From: Candidatus Anaerostipes avistercoris
GTDB lineage: Bacteria; Bacillota; Clostridia; Lachnospirales; Lachnospiraceae
Length of the DNA stretch: 64,000 nucleotides
NCBI GenBank assembly: GCA_019119895.1
Contig: DWWD01000020.1
Span: 90,311-154,310, forward strand
Reading direction: 5' to 3'
The notes beneath the pieces were generated by a model, which saw nothing but the letters and a program-made list of their open reading frames with translations, was not told the DNA's origin and searched no databases. A program made the position numbers and the translations under genes. This document shows positions 35,388 to 45,830 of this stretch, one piece after another (the stretch's first letter is position 1; every line of letters begins with the position of its first letter).

Positions 35388-37280
35388 GTGCTTCGCATAC
35401 AGTTACAAGAATTGCTTAACATGATGGAGCTGGATGAATATCATCCGGCCAGTCTGATGGCAAAGCAATTGGCCGTCAGCGAAAAAACTGTCCGGAACAG
35501 AATTAAAGAACTGAAAAGTGTGCTGAATCAGCACGGCGGGGATATCGTTTCCAAGTCCCGATACGGATACAAATTAGTAGTAACAGATGAAAAGAAGTTT
35601 AAGCATTTCCTGCAGGAAGAAAATGAAAGCAACATTCCGGAAACCATCCAGGAGCGAAATATCTTTCTTTTGAAATATCTCCTGGAACTGGATGGCTGGG
35701 TCAAGATGGACGACCTGTGCGATATGCTTTACATTTCCAAATCTTCACTTTCCAGCTCAATTCGTAATGTGGAAAAGATAATGAACCAATACAACATTAC
35801 GATTGAAAGGAAGCCTAATTATGGAATTTCCGTCAGAGGAGACGAATTTGATCTCAGAAGGCTTTTGTGCCATTATTTTATTAAGAATAAATCTTTTAAG
35901 GAATTCAGAGCAAGAGATAATGAGGCTTTTATGTGGATTGCCCGGAACGTGCAGGAGCTTCTGATAAAATATGAAATTCATCTGACAGAGATAGCGTTTG
36001 ATAATTTTATTGATTACGTATATATTGGGTTTTCCAGAACCAGAAGAGGATATCATTTGAATCTCCAATTCGTCAGTCTTCCGACGATCGGGGTCAAGGA
36101 AATCAGCTTTCAGAGAGAATTGGTAGAAAAGATTGAAGAGACGTATCATCTGAGATATTCGAAAGATGAGAAGAATTACATATTGCTTTATCTGGCTGGG
36201 AAGCAAAGAGTTGGAAATGCGATCGAGAATGATTATAATTTTGTCATACGGGAGGAAATAGACCGTCTGGCTCTGGGAATGATGGAACGGATCAAGCAGG
36301 AATATCATATGGATTTCTGCAGCAACTTTGAACTGAGAATGACATTGAATCAGCATCTTGTGGCGCTGGATGTCAGACTGAAGTACGGACTGCCGCTGAC
36401 CAATCCAATGCTGGACGAAATTAAAAAACAGTACTGCCTTGCTTATGATATGGCCCTTCAGGCGTCTGCCGTACTGCGGGATTATTACAAGACCGAAATC
36501 TGTGAGGATGAAGTCGGTTATATTGCGCTGATTTTTGCGCTGGCGCTGAATAAAGATATCAACCGTGAGAAAATGAACATTCTGGTTGTCTGCAATTCCG
36601 GAAAAAATCTGTTAAAGCTGTTGAAATATCAGTATGAGCAGAGTTTTTCTGATTATGTGGATCAGATTTATGTGGAAGATAAGATCGGCCTTGAGAAGTT
36701 TGATTTTTCCCTTGTGGATTATGTGTTTACCACAGTTCCGATTACATGGAAGATACCGTGCCCGATTTTTGAAATCAGTGTTTTCCTGGGTGAAAATGAT
36801 GTCCAGGCAATCACCAATATACTGGAGAGAGGTATCACCGACGTGCTGAGAAAATATTATACGCCGGAGAGATTCCTGACGGATATAAAAGGGCGGGACA
36901 AGGATTCCATCCTGAAGGAAATCTGTGATATTATCATGAAACAGGAGCAGGTGGACGACGACTTTTATGAGCTGGTACTGGAAAGAGAGAAATACGCGCA
37001 GATGAAATACGGCAATAAGATTGCCATCCCTCATCCCAACAGAATCTGCTCGCCGTATACCTTCGCGTATGTGGCGGTTCTGCCGGAAGAAGTGCTGTGG
37101 AATGGGGAATATGTCCAGGTAATTTTTCTGACGTCTGTAAGCGATGTAAAAGGAGGGGATGATTCCAATCGTCAGAAGTTTTATAAATCGACGGCGCAGT
37201 TTGCCCTGAACAGAGAATATGTTCAGCAGCTGATTGATCATCCGGATTATGAGACGTTAATGAAATTGATAGAGTGCTGA
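35388..37280 (+). CDS. PTS-regulated transcription activator, LicR/BglG type
   Basis: 630 residues starting at GTG 35388 with AAAGGAG upstream. Order: two N-terminal helix-turn-helix domains (residues 1-60 and about 95-150), two PRD domains (about 185-395), an EIIB-like domain with C402 in VVCNSGKN, and an EIIA domain with H549 in AIPHPN. Proteins of this build activate PTS and glycosidase genes when the sugar is present, controlled by phosphorylation at the PRD histidines. It precedes the GH1/EIIB/EIIC genes on the same strand, its likely targets. Confidence 0.9.
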   Translation: MLRIQLQELLNMMELDEYHPASLMAKQLAVSEKTVRNRIKELKSVLNQHGGDIVSKSRYGYKLVVTDEKKFKHFLQEENESNIPETIQERNIFLLKYLLELDGWVKMDDLCDMLYISKSSLSSSIRNVEKIMNQYNITIERKPNYGISVRGDEFDLRRLLCHYFIKNKSFKEFRARDNEAFMWIARNVQELLIKYEIHLTEIAFDNFIDYVYIGFSRTRRGYHLNLQFVSLPTIGVKEISFQRELVEKIEETYHLRYSKDEKNYILLYLAGKQRVGNAIENDYNFVIREEIDRLALGMMERIKQEYHMDFCSNFELRMTLNQHLVALDVRLKYGLPLTNPMLDEIKKQYCLAYDMALQASAVLRDYYKTEICEDEVGYIALIFALALNKDINREKMNILVVCNSGKNLLKLLKYQYEQSFSDYVDQIYVEDKIGLEKFDFSLVDYVFTTVPITWKIPCPIFEISVFLGENDVQAITNILERGITDVLRKYYTPERFLTDIKGRDKDSILKEICDIIMKQEQVDDDFYELVLEREKYAQMKYGNKIAIPHPNRICSPYTFAYVAVLPEEVLWNGEYVQVIFLTSVSDVKGGDDSNRQKFYKSTAQFALNREYVQQLIDHPDYETLMKLIEC

Positions 37281-37284
37281 AAAG

Positions 37285-37327
37285 TACCACATTGAACTGG
37301 CAGTTACCAGATTCAATGTGGTATTTT
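37285..37327 (+). terminator. Terminator after the LicR-like gene
   Basis: Arms TACCACATTGAA (37285-37296) and TTCAATGTGGTA (37312-37323) followed by TTTT. It separates the regulator from the glycosidase operon, which must have its own promoter. Confidence 0.85.
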
Positions 37328-37401
37328 CGTCTGTGGAGTTTGCATCCGGCCGGATATACAATAAGTGTAGTTCAAAAATGAAGCAGACAAAAGGAGGATG
37401 A

Positions 37402-38829
<1,428 letters not shown>

Positions 38830-38849
38830 GATTAAAGGAGGATGTAACA

Positions 38850-39158
38850 ATGTTAACAATCAGACTTTTTTGCAATGAAGGGATGTCAACGAGTTTACTT
38901 GTTGAGGAAATGAAAAAGGCAGCGGCAGCAGAAGGAACCGAGGTGGACATCAGAGCGTATCCGATCAATGATCTGGATGATAAAGCCAAAGGAATCGACT
39001 GTGCGCTTCTCGGACCTCAGGTAGGATATCTGAAAGCCAAAGCCTCAAAAACCTGTCACCAGCTGGGAGTTCCGATGGATGTAATTCCAATGCAGGACTA
39101 CGGTATGTGCAACGGAAAAAATGTACTTGCTTTTGCGAAAAAATTAGCAGGAAAATAG
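38850..39158 (+). CDS. PTS EIIB, lactose/cellobiose family
   Basis: 102 residues with phosphocysteine C8 in RLFCNEGMSTSLL. It passes phosphate to the beta-glucoside during uptake. Twenty bases after the glucosidase gene and 22 before EIIC, so one operon. No matching EIIA is present in the window. Confidence 0.9.
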   Translation: MLTIRLFCNEGMSTSLLVEEMKKAAAAEGTEVDIRAYPINDLDDKAKGIDCALLGPQVGYLKAKASKTCHQLGVPMDVIPMQDYGMCNGKNVLAFAKKLAGK

Positions 39159-39180
39159 GAAACAAAGAGAGGTAGAAAAG

Positions 39181-40173
39181 ATGAAAGATTTTATGAATGA
39201 AAAAGTTGTTCCAAAGGTTATGGCATTTATCAATACAAAAGCCATTCAGGCATTGAAAGACGGACTGCTGTATTCCATGCCGATGATGATCGTGGGTGCC
39301 GTATTCCTTTTGATCGCTAATTTCCCGATTCCGGCATTCACGGAATGGCTTGCGGAAGTCGGCGTAACACCGGTTCTGAATCAGGCGTATAATTCTACAT
39401 TCGGAATTATGTCCATGATCGCATCTGTTGGTATCGCATTTACATATGTACAGAATGAAGGTTATAAAGGACTGCCGGCAGGTGTTATATCCTTATGCTG
39501 CTATCTGATTCTGCAGCCTCAGAGCCTCACTCTGGCAGACGGAAGTGCCGTCAATGCCATCCAGGGAACATGGACTGGAGGACAGGGAATGGTAGGAGCC
39601 CTTGGTATGGGTCTGATCGTTGGATGGATTTATTCCATCTTCATGAAAAAAGACATTACGATCAAGATGCCGGCAGGTGTGCCAGAAGGCGTATCTCAGG
39701 CATTCGTAGCTTTGATTCCTGGTGCGGTTATCATCATCGGCGTAACGATTTTATACGCGGTTGTAAATCTTGGACTGCATTCAACTCCGATGGAATGGAT
39801 CTACAGCGTAATCCAGGCACCTTTACAGGGAATGACAGACTCTGTAGGAGGCGTGATCGGAATGGGTCTTATGGTACCATTTTTATGGTTCTTCGGTGTT
39901 CATGGTTCTACGATCATCGGAGGAATCATGAGTCCTATGCTTGCATCTAATACTGCAGCAAACCAGGCAATCCTGGATGCAGGAAAAGAACTGACTCTTG
40001 CCAACGGCGGACATATTGTAACACAGCAGTTTTTTGATCAGTTTATGACAGTAACCGGCGCAGGACTGACTATCGGACTGGTACTATACCTGTTTGCTTT
40101 CTCAAAATCTGCTCAGCTGAGACAGATTGGTAAAATAGGAATTGCTCCGTGTTGTGGTCAAGCTTTTTTGTAA
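39181..40173 (+). pseudogene. PTS EIIC, lactose/cellobiose family, 3' end cut off by IS
   Basis: The membrane permease of the beta-glucoside PTS, normally about 420-450 residues. Residues 1-323 look normal, with several membrane helices and a VHGSTIIGG segment, up to IGKIGIAP. The frame then enters foreign sequence at about 40151 and ends seven codons later (CCGQAFL). The lost part includes the conserved C-terminal region that in EIIC proteins follows GIAP (the NINEP-containing region). The permease is therefore very probably non-functional and the upstream EIIB and glucosidase lack their transporter. Confidence 0.88.
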
Positions 40174-40203
40174 CACTTGTGGCTAAAAAATATCGCTTGG
40201 CAA

Positions 40204-41217
40204 CTATGCTGCCATTCGTGCCTCGTATGGTGTGCGATAGCCGTTGAAGCTGTGAGGGCGTACATGATTATAGTCAACGTATGCAAATTCTTCTACTTTT
40301 TGATAGAGTGCTTCTTCTGTTGTGAATTCGTATAAGTTTGTACACTCGTTTTTCAAAGTGTTGAAGTAACGCTCCATCGGTGCATTGTCATACGGATATC
40401 CTGCTTTGCTCATACTCTGTGTCACATGTACCGATTTACAGAATTCAATAAATGCTTTCGATGTATATTGCGATCCCTGATCTGAATGCAGAATGAGTCC
40501 CTCTTTGATGGCGGACTGGGATTCCAGTGCTTTCCGAAGCGTTCGGATCGCAAGGTCACTGGTGATATTGCGGTCCGTTATGCTGGCAATCACACTTCGG
40601 TCATGCAGATCTATAATGGTACAGTTATAGCGTACTTCATGATTCGCAAGGAACAGATAGGTAAAATCCGTGCACCATTTCCGGTTGATTTCATCTGCTG
40701 TAAAATTCTGGTTCAGCTGATTATCGAATACCTTATGCGGTTTTCCATGTTCATATCCCGGCTTCTTTGGACGGACGATGGAACGGAGGTCAAGCTCCGT
40801 ATTCATATATTTATGAACCGTAACGGCGCTATAAGAATAGCCTTTGCGTTCCAGATAGACTTTCATGCTCCGATAACCGTCGACACCATTGTGAGCATGA
40901 TAAATCTCCTGAATCTGTGCCTGTACTTCTGCTTTCCGGGCATAATAATCCGCCTTCCGGTGTTTCCGGTAGTTATAGTATGCGTTTGGACAGATTTCGA
41001 GCCTGCGAAGCAGCCAGCGTAAGCCAAACAGTTTGTGATGTTCCTCAATAAATCGATAAGCCTCTAATCGATTTCCTTTGCAAAGAATGCCGCCGCTTTT
41101 TTTAAGAAAAGATTTTCTTTCCTTGATTCTTCCAGTTCTCTTCGGAGCCTTAAAATCTCTTTCATAAGTTCTGCTTCGTTCAGGGTATTGGGATTGATAT
41201 CGGCTTTGGCTTGGCAT
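40204..41217 (-). CDS. IS3-family transposase OrfB (DDE integrase core)
   Basis: 337 codons open, rve-type integrase core. Catalytic triad: D in WCTDFTYL, D in HSDQGSQY, E in NAPMERYF, in the IS3 D-D(35)E order. It has no own ribosome site worth trusting; it is expressed as an OrfAB fusion by -1 frameshifting at an A7 run (plus-strand T7 at 41097-41103), after which the fusion reads SGGILCKGNRLE. The frame appears intact, so the element may still move. Confidence 0.93.
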   Translation of the reverse strand: MPSQSRYQSQYPERSRTYERDFKAPKRTGRIKERKSFLKKSGGILCKGNRLEAYRFIEEHHKLFGLRWLLRRLEICPNAYYNYRKHRKADYYARKAEVQAQIQEIYHAHNGVDGYRSMKVYLERKGYSYSAVTVHKYMNTELDLRSIVRPKKPGYEHGKPHKVFDNQLNQNFTADEINRKWCTDFTYLFLANHEVRYNCTIIDLHDRSVIASITDRNITSDLAIRTLRKALESQSAIKEGLILHSDQGSQYTSKAFIEFCKSVHVTQSMSKAGYPYDNAPMERYFNTLKNECTNLYEFTTEEALYQKVEEFAYVDYNHVRPHSFNGYRTPYEARMAA

Positions 41218-41360
41218 TCTTCACTGAATTCACTGCACCATTTGGAAATACTGGCTTTGGATACGCCATATTCTGCAGTAATACTTTTATAGGTGCGTCC
41301 CTCCTCTAAATGGAGACGGACAATCTTCTTTTTAAATTCTGGCGTGTAACTTTGTGGCAT
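41064..41360 (-). CDS. IS3-family OrfA (helix-turn-helix)
   Basis: 98 residues with the transposase_8 helix-turn-helix (YKSITAEYGVSKASISKW) and a C-terminal leucine-zipper-like helix (EILRLRRELEESRKENLFLKK). AGAGGT lies upstream of the ATG. The slippery A_AAA_AAA at its end allows -1 slippage into OrfB. Confidence 0.93.
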   Translation of the reverse strand: MPQSYTPEFKKKIVRLHLEEGRTYKSITAEYGVSKASISKWCSEFSEECQAKADINPNTLNEAELMKEILRLRRELEESRKENLFLKKAAAFFAKEID

Positions 41361-41390
41361 AATGTGTACCTCTTTTCTTTGTAAAATTGA

Positions 41391-41882
41391 TTATATCTTA
41401 TTAGCCACTTCTGTTACAACTTTATTATAGCACTTCATGTCAAAGCTCTTCCAGAGAATCTGTTCGATCAGCCACATGACTTCGGAAAACCGGGCCGCCA
41501 TGATTTCGTTGGTATAATTGGCCAGTGGAGCGGACTGCGCCATAATTTCTTTATAAACATCAGCAGGAATGATCCAGAAATCGGTATCTTTCTCTGCTTC
41601 GATCGTAATTTCAAATTGAATACTGTGCATCATACAGGAAGCGGAAAACAGGCAGATGTCCATGTCGAGAAGCCGGTAAATGGTAATCTCACGGCCTTCA
41701 TCAGACAGGATAAAAGCCCGCAGCTGTCCTTTTCGGATCAGCAGCAGCCCCAGGCAGTCAGAATCTCCGCTGTGTATGACGTCACCCTTCTTGGCTGTCC
41801 GGCAGATTATATGCTCGGACAGTTTTTTTTTCTGTTCTGCGGTTAACTGATCCCATACAGGGAAGTAATCTTTGAATTCCAT
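41391..41882 (-). pseudogene. Crp/Fnr-family regulator, DNA-binding domain lost
   Basis: From ATG 41882 (AGGAGG upstream) the frame encodes the cyclic-nucleotide-binding-like sensory domain (KKGDVIHSGDSDCLGLLLIRKGQLRAF) and most of the dimer helix up to LWKSFDM. There it runs into the IS end and stops 13 codons later. The winged helix that should follow is missing, so it cannot act as a DNA-binding regulator. Confidence 0.85.
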
Positions 41883-42032
41883 GGTGCAGTCCTCCTGAAA
41901 TGAAAATATTGCTGACATCTATTATACAGCTCCCCGCCGCAGAGTTCAAATCATCCGGGTAAAATGCAATGTGGGAAAATCTTTCTTTTTGAGTGATTTT
42001 ATCATATGTTTTGAACATTTCGCAAAAAATAA

Positions 42033-42061
42033 TTGACAGCAGGCAGAAACTGATACATAAT
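42033..42061 (+). promoter_or_regulatory. Promoter of the aldolase-dehydrogenase operon
   Basis: TTGACA (42033-42038), 17 bases, CATAAT (42056-42061), ahead of AAAGGAGG and the start at 42106. Confidence 0.7.
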
Positions 42062-42105
42062 TACATTATAAAGAAATTAATACACATTCAAAAGGAGGAA
42101 TGACG

Positions 42106-42987
42106 ATGATCATAGACATGGGAACATTGCTTTGCCGGGCAAAAAAGGAACGGTATGGAGTTGCGGCTCCCAATGTATGGAGTCTCAATACGGTAAAGGC
42201 TGCATATGAGGCCGCGCAGGAATTAAAGGCGCCGGTCATACTGGATGTGGCAGCAATCCATAAAATAGAAGAAACAGTGGATGCGGTACGTTTTTACGAA
42301 AAGAAATTTCCGGATGTGACAGCGGCGCTGAATCTGGATCACGGCGGAGATTATGAGGAAATCATTCAGGCGCTCCGGCTTGGATTCAGTTCTGTTATGG
42401 TGGACCGCTCGACTCTCCCTTTTGAAGAAAATGTCAGAGAAGTTGCGGAAATCGTTAAGACTGCCCATGCCCTGGGAGTCTCCGTGGAAGCGGAACTTGG
42501 TCATGTGGGACAGGGATATGAGTATGAAGCCACAAGAGATGCCGGACTGACCAATAAGGAAGAAGCAGTAAAATATGTAGAACAGACGGGAGTTGACTGT
42601 CTTGCAGTATCTGTGGGAACATCACACGGAACCTATAAAGGAACTCCGAAGCTGGACTTTGAACTTCTGGCAGAGCTGGACCGGCTGGTGGATATTCCGC
42701 TTGTTCTGCACGGAGGCTCAGGAACCGGAGATGATAATCTTGCCAGGGCGGTTCGTACAGGAATTCAGAAAGTCAATCTTTGTACAGATCTGAGCAATGC
42801 AGGACTGGAATCCATGAAAAAGTATCTTGGCGTGGATTTTGAGAGTATGGAAAAAAACAGGGAACTTGGTGAATTTGGAAATCCTTCCGCTAATATGTGG
42901 GATGCGGACGCTGCGGCAGCCGAAGGATATAAAGCGAAAGTGCAGCATTATATAAAATTATTTGGAAGCGACGGAAAAGATCAGTAG
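42106..42987 (+). CDS. Class II ketose-bisphosphate aldolase
   Basis: About 293 residues; ATG 42106 is spaced better from AAGGAGG than ATG 42100. Zinc-dependent aldolase motifs are visible: LNLDHGGDYE (catalytic Asp, zinc His), VEAELGHVGQ (zinc Glu region), VGTSHGTYKG, and the phosphate loop VLHGGSGTGDDNL. It would cleave fructose-, tagatose- or a related ketose-bisphosphate. It leads an operon with a dehydrogenase and a SorC regulator, suggesting catabolism of a sugar alcohol or rare sugar rather than glycolysis. Confidence 0.88.
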   Translation: MIIDMGTLLCRAKKERYGVAAPNVWSLNTVKAAYEAAQELKAPVILDVAAIHKIEETVDAVRFYEKKFPDVTAALNLDHGGDYEEIIQALRLGFSSVMVDRSTLPFEENVREVAEIVKTAHALGVSVEAELGHVGQGYEYEATRDAGLTNKEEAVKYVEQTGVDCLAVSVGTSHGTYKGTPKLDFELLAELDRLVDIPLVLHGGSGTGDDNLARAVRTGIQKVNLCTDLSNAGLESMKKYLGVDFESMEKNRELGEFGNPSANMWDADAAAAEGYKAKVQHYIKLFGSDGKDQ

Positions 42988-43000
42988 GAAGGTGAATGAT

Positions 43001-44047
43001 ATGAGCGATAGGAAAATGAGATTTGCGTGTCTGACGAAAAAAGGAACAGCGGAGGTCAGAGAAAGACCTCTTCCGGAACTGGGAGATTACGATGTGCTGC
43101 TGGATATGAAAGCCTGTAATATCTGTACGACCGATTATCAGCAGTGGCTGGGACTCAGAGAGCATCAGGGGTATCCTATGGCAGGCGGTCATGAGGCAGC
43201 GGGAATTGTGAAGGAAACAGGAGCAAAAGTAAGGGATCTGGTTCCGGGCGATCTGGTCGCTGCAGGATATCCGGGATGCGGACACTGCGCAGCCTGCAGA
43301 AACGGAGAGCCAAATCAGTGCGATGAATATGCCAGTGATACGGAAGATGGATATAAGTGGGGATTTTTTGGATTTTCTGATTATACGGTAAAATCAATCA
43401 ATGAATTATTTAAGATCAGATCCAGCGTGAAACCGTCAGAAGCAGGGTTCCTGGAACCTTTGGCAACCGTGCTCCACGGAATGAAAAAACTGAGAGTAAA
43501 ACCTTTTGAGACGGTTGTTGTCATCGGCGCCGGAACCATGGGATTAATCAATGCTCAGGCGGCAAAAGCCTATGGATGCCGCGTCATTGTATCTGAAATG
43601 CTGGAGAAAAAAATAGAAACCGCCCGCTCTATGGGATTTGAAGTCATTGACTGCAGCAGACAGGATCCGGTGGAGGCGGTGAAAAAGCTCACTGACGGAG
43701 AAGGAGCCGATGCGGTCATCGTTGCGGTCGGAGCTACCAGCGCCAATCAGCAGGGCCTTTCCATGCTGAAAGAAAAAGATGGAAGAATTCTCCTGTTTGC
43801 CGCGGGTTATCCGGCGCCGGAGATCGAGATTGACTCCAATACCGTGCATTACCGCAGAATGGAAGTTCTGGGAACTTTCGGAGCAGATAACAGAGATTTT
43901 GAAGAAGCAGCCAGGGCGCTTAGTTCAGGCATTATCGACGTTTCCAAATTGATTGAGGAGAAAACATTCCGGCTGGATCAGATTCAGGAAGCCTACGCTT
44001 ATGCCAGCGAACCGGGAAGATACCGGGTCAGCGTTCTCCTGGATTAG
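43001..44047 (+). CDS. Zinc-dependent medium-chain alcohol/polyol dehydrogenase
   Basis: 348 residues from ATG 43001 behind AGGAAGG. The catalytic zinc ligands are in NICTTDY (Cys) and GGHEAAG (His-Glu). The structural zinc cysteines appear as GCGHCAACRNGEPNQC, four in the usual spacing. The NAD fold shows VVIGAGTMGLINAQAAK. Sorbitol dehydrogenase/threonine dehydrogenase-like. It probably oxidises the polyol or sugar phosphate that feeds the aldolase upstream. Confidence 0.88.
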   Translation: MSDRKMRFACLTKKGTAEVRERPLPELGDYDVLLDMKACNICTTDYQQWLGLREHQGYPMAGGHEAAGIVKETGAKVRDLVPGDLVAAGYPGCGHCAACRNGEPNQCDEYASDTEDGYKWGFFGFSDYTVKSINELFKIRSSVKPSEAGFLEPLATVLHGMKKLRVKPFETVVVIGAGTMGLINAQAAKAYGCRVIVSEMLEKKIETARSMGFEVIDCSRQDPVEAVKKLTDGEGADAVIVAVGATSANQQGLSMLKEKDGRILLFAAGYPAPEIEIDSNTVHYRRMEVLGTFGADNRDFEEAARALSSGIIDVSKLIEEKTFRLDQIQEAYAYASEPGRYRVSVLLD

Positions 44048-44101
44048 ATTTGACAATGCTTCTGTCTCTGCTTATACTGATAGAAATGATACGAGTGGAA
44101 G

Positions 44102-45076
44102 GTGGACATATTGCGAGAGGAAAGATTTATTGTCAAAGTAGTGGAAATGCATTATATCCAGGGATTATCCCAGGTAGAAATCGCGAAGAAACTGGGCGTT
44201 TCCAGGACGACCATATCAAGAACGGTAGCCCAGGCCAGGCAGAGAGGCTATATTGAATTTAAAGTAAACTATCCGGACGATATCGAACCGGGAGAGGAGA
44301 AACTTCTGGAGGAAAAATACGGATTGAAAGAAGCCGTCATTGTATGTGAGAAATCAGACGGCGACATGGGGAAAGAGATTGCCTCCTATGCGGCCGATTA
44401 TATCCTGAGGGTACTAAAGAAGAAAATGTCCATTGCTTTTTCTAATGGGCATACATTGTATGGAATCGCAGACTGCATGAAAGAGGATGTCCGGCTGAAA
44501 TTTCTGAATACAAAAGGAATCGAAGTGCTGCCGCTGTTTGCGGAGTATAATATGCCTCCGGATACAGACGAAAAAGACCGGATTGCCTATTCCAATCAAA
44601 ATGTGGAAATGATCGCAGAACTGTTCCATGGGCACAGTTATCATTTTACGGTGCCGCCGATCGTATCCTCCGAAAAAATCCGCAGGGAACTTCTGGAAGA
44701 ACCCTGCATCAGGGAGACTATGACAAAGATTCAGAATGTAGATATGGCAGTGACGGGAATCGGCACACTGGATAAAGATTCTTTCGGCGCCAATGTAGGA
44801 ATCGCGGACGAGAGTGAGTACGACCGTCTGAGAGCAAAAGGAGGAATCGGAGAATTCCTGCTTCATATTATTGATGCCGACGGAAAGGTCATAGACGATT
44901 CCTATGAGGACAGACTTACCTGCATCCGCCTGGAAGATTTCAAGAAGATCCCGATTCGTATCGGTGTTGCATATGGGATGCGGAAAAAAGAAGCAATCCG
45001 CGCCGTACTGAGAGAAAAACTGGTGAACGTTCTGATCACAGATGAGCATGTGGCAGAATATCTGATTGAAAATTAA
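44102..45076 (+). CDS. SorC-family sugar-sensing regulator
   Basis: Up to 324 residues. N-terminal helix-turn-helix (LSQVEIAKKLGVSRTTISRTVAQ) followed by the SorC/DeoR-type sugar-binding domain (ISFSNG-like IAFSNGHTLYG, VTGIGTLDKDSF, a C-terminal AYGMRKKEAIRAVL). The start is either GTG 44102 or TTG 44111; the latter is better spaced from GGAAGGTGG. It likely controls the operon it lies in, with a phosphorylated sugar as effector. Confidence 0.85.
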   Translation: MDILREERFIVKVVEMHYIQGLSQVEIAKKLGVSRTTISRTVAQARQRGYIEFKVNYPDDIEPGEEKLLEEKYGLKEAVIVCEKSDGDMGKEIASYAADYILRVLKKKMSIAFSNGHTLYGIADCMKEDVRLKFLNTKGIEVLPLFAEYNMPPDTDEKDRIAYSNQNVEMIAELFHGHSYHFTVPPIVSSEKIRRELLEEPCIRETMTKIQNVDMAVTGIGTLDKDSFGANVGIADESEYDRLRAKGGIGEFLLHIIDADGKVIDDSYEDRLTCIRLEDFKKIPIRIGVAYGMRKKEAIRAVLREKLVNVLITDEHVAEYLIEN

Positions 45077-45109
45077 TGTTAAGAAGCAGAGAAAAAGGAG
45101 GAAGAGATT

Positions 45110-45794
45110 ATGGGCATCTTCTGTAATGTTTGAGGTGCTGCTTCCTTTGTATCAGGACAATTTTAAGGTGATTTTGATGGATTTTCTCGGAAATGGAAAA
45201 TCAGACAGAGTGGATGAATTTCCGGCAGATATATGGATGAATCAGGCAAAACAGGTCATTGCACTGATAGAGCATCTGAACTGTCAGAAAGTAAATCTGA
45301 TCGGCACAAGCGGCGGCGCCTGGACAGCTGTCAACGCGGCGATGGAACGTCCGGATTTGATAAAAAGTGTGGCTGCAGACAGCTTTGACGGCAGGACGTT
45401 TGCAAATGATTTTGCAGAGAAGCTGATTGCCGAGAGAACTTTTGCCAAAAATGATGTATCTGCGAGGCAGTTTTATGGATGGTGTCAGGGAGATGACTGG
45501 GAAAAGGTGGTTGACCTGGACACGAAAGCATTGACAGAATGCGCAGAGAGAAAACTTCCCCTGTTTCAAAAATCACTGGATCATCTGGAGGTTCCTGTTT
45601 TATTTCTGGGAAGCCTGGAAGATCCTATGGTCCGGAGCAATCTGGCAGAGGAATATGAACAGATAAAGCAGCAGGTTCAAAACGGACATGTATATCTCTT
45701 TCCGACAGGAGGACATCCGGCAATCGTGTCGAATACCGAAGCGGCTGCCCGGATTATCACGGAATTTATAAATGCTCTGTCAGGAATCGATTGA
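45110..45794 (+). pseudogene. Alpha/beta hydrolase with deleted, frameshifted 5' end
   Basis: An AAAAAGGAGG ribosome site at 45092-45101 is perfectly spaced from ATG 45110, but that frame stops after seven codons. The hydrolase body begins in another frame around 45120 (SSVMFEVLLPLY) and continues to 45794: nucleophile Ser in GTSGGAW, Asp in LGSLEDP, His in GGHPAIV. The first 30-40 residues, including the oxyanion HG motif that normally precedes this point, are absent. An in-frame ATG exists at 45066 inside the upstream gene but gives an unrelated basic leader. I conclude that the gene is broken. Confidence 0.78.
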
Positions 45795-45801
45795 GAATAA
45801 T

Positions 45802-45827
45802 AAGGAGAGGTTCGAGCCTCTCCTTTT
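45802..45827. terminator. Bidirectional terminator
   Basis: AAGGAGAGG/CCTCTCCTT with loop TTCGAG, then TTTT, between the hydrolase remnant and the convergent DeoR gene. Confidence 0.85.
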
Positions 45828-45830
45828 CAA

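Larger units (their letters stand above)
40151..41432 (-). mobile_element. IS3-family insertion sequence
   Basis: About 1.28 kb containing overlapping orfA and orfB on the minus strand. Terminal regions share inverted sequence: TTGTAACACTTGTGGCTAA at 40168-40186 against TTGTAACAGAAGTGGCTAA read inward from 41419. I set the ends at 40151 and 41432 because that is where similarity of the two flanking genes to their families stops and both ends then begin TG; if only the strong repeats count, the element spans 40169-41418. The flanks show no short direct repeat (CCG against CTT). Confidence 0.8.
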
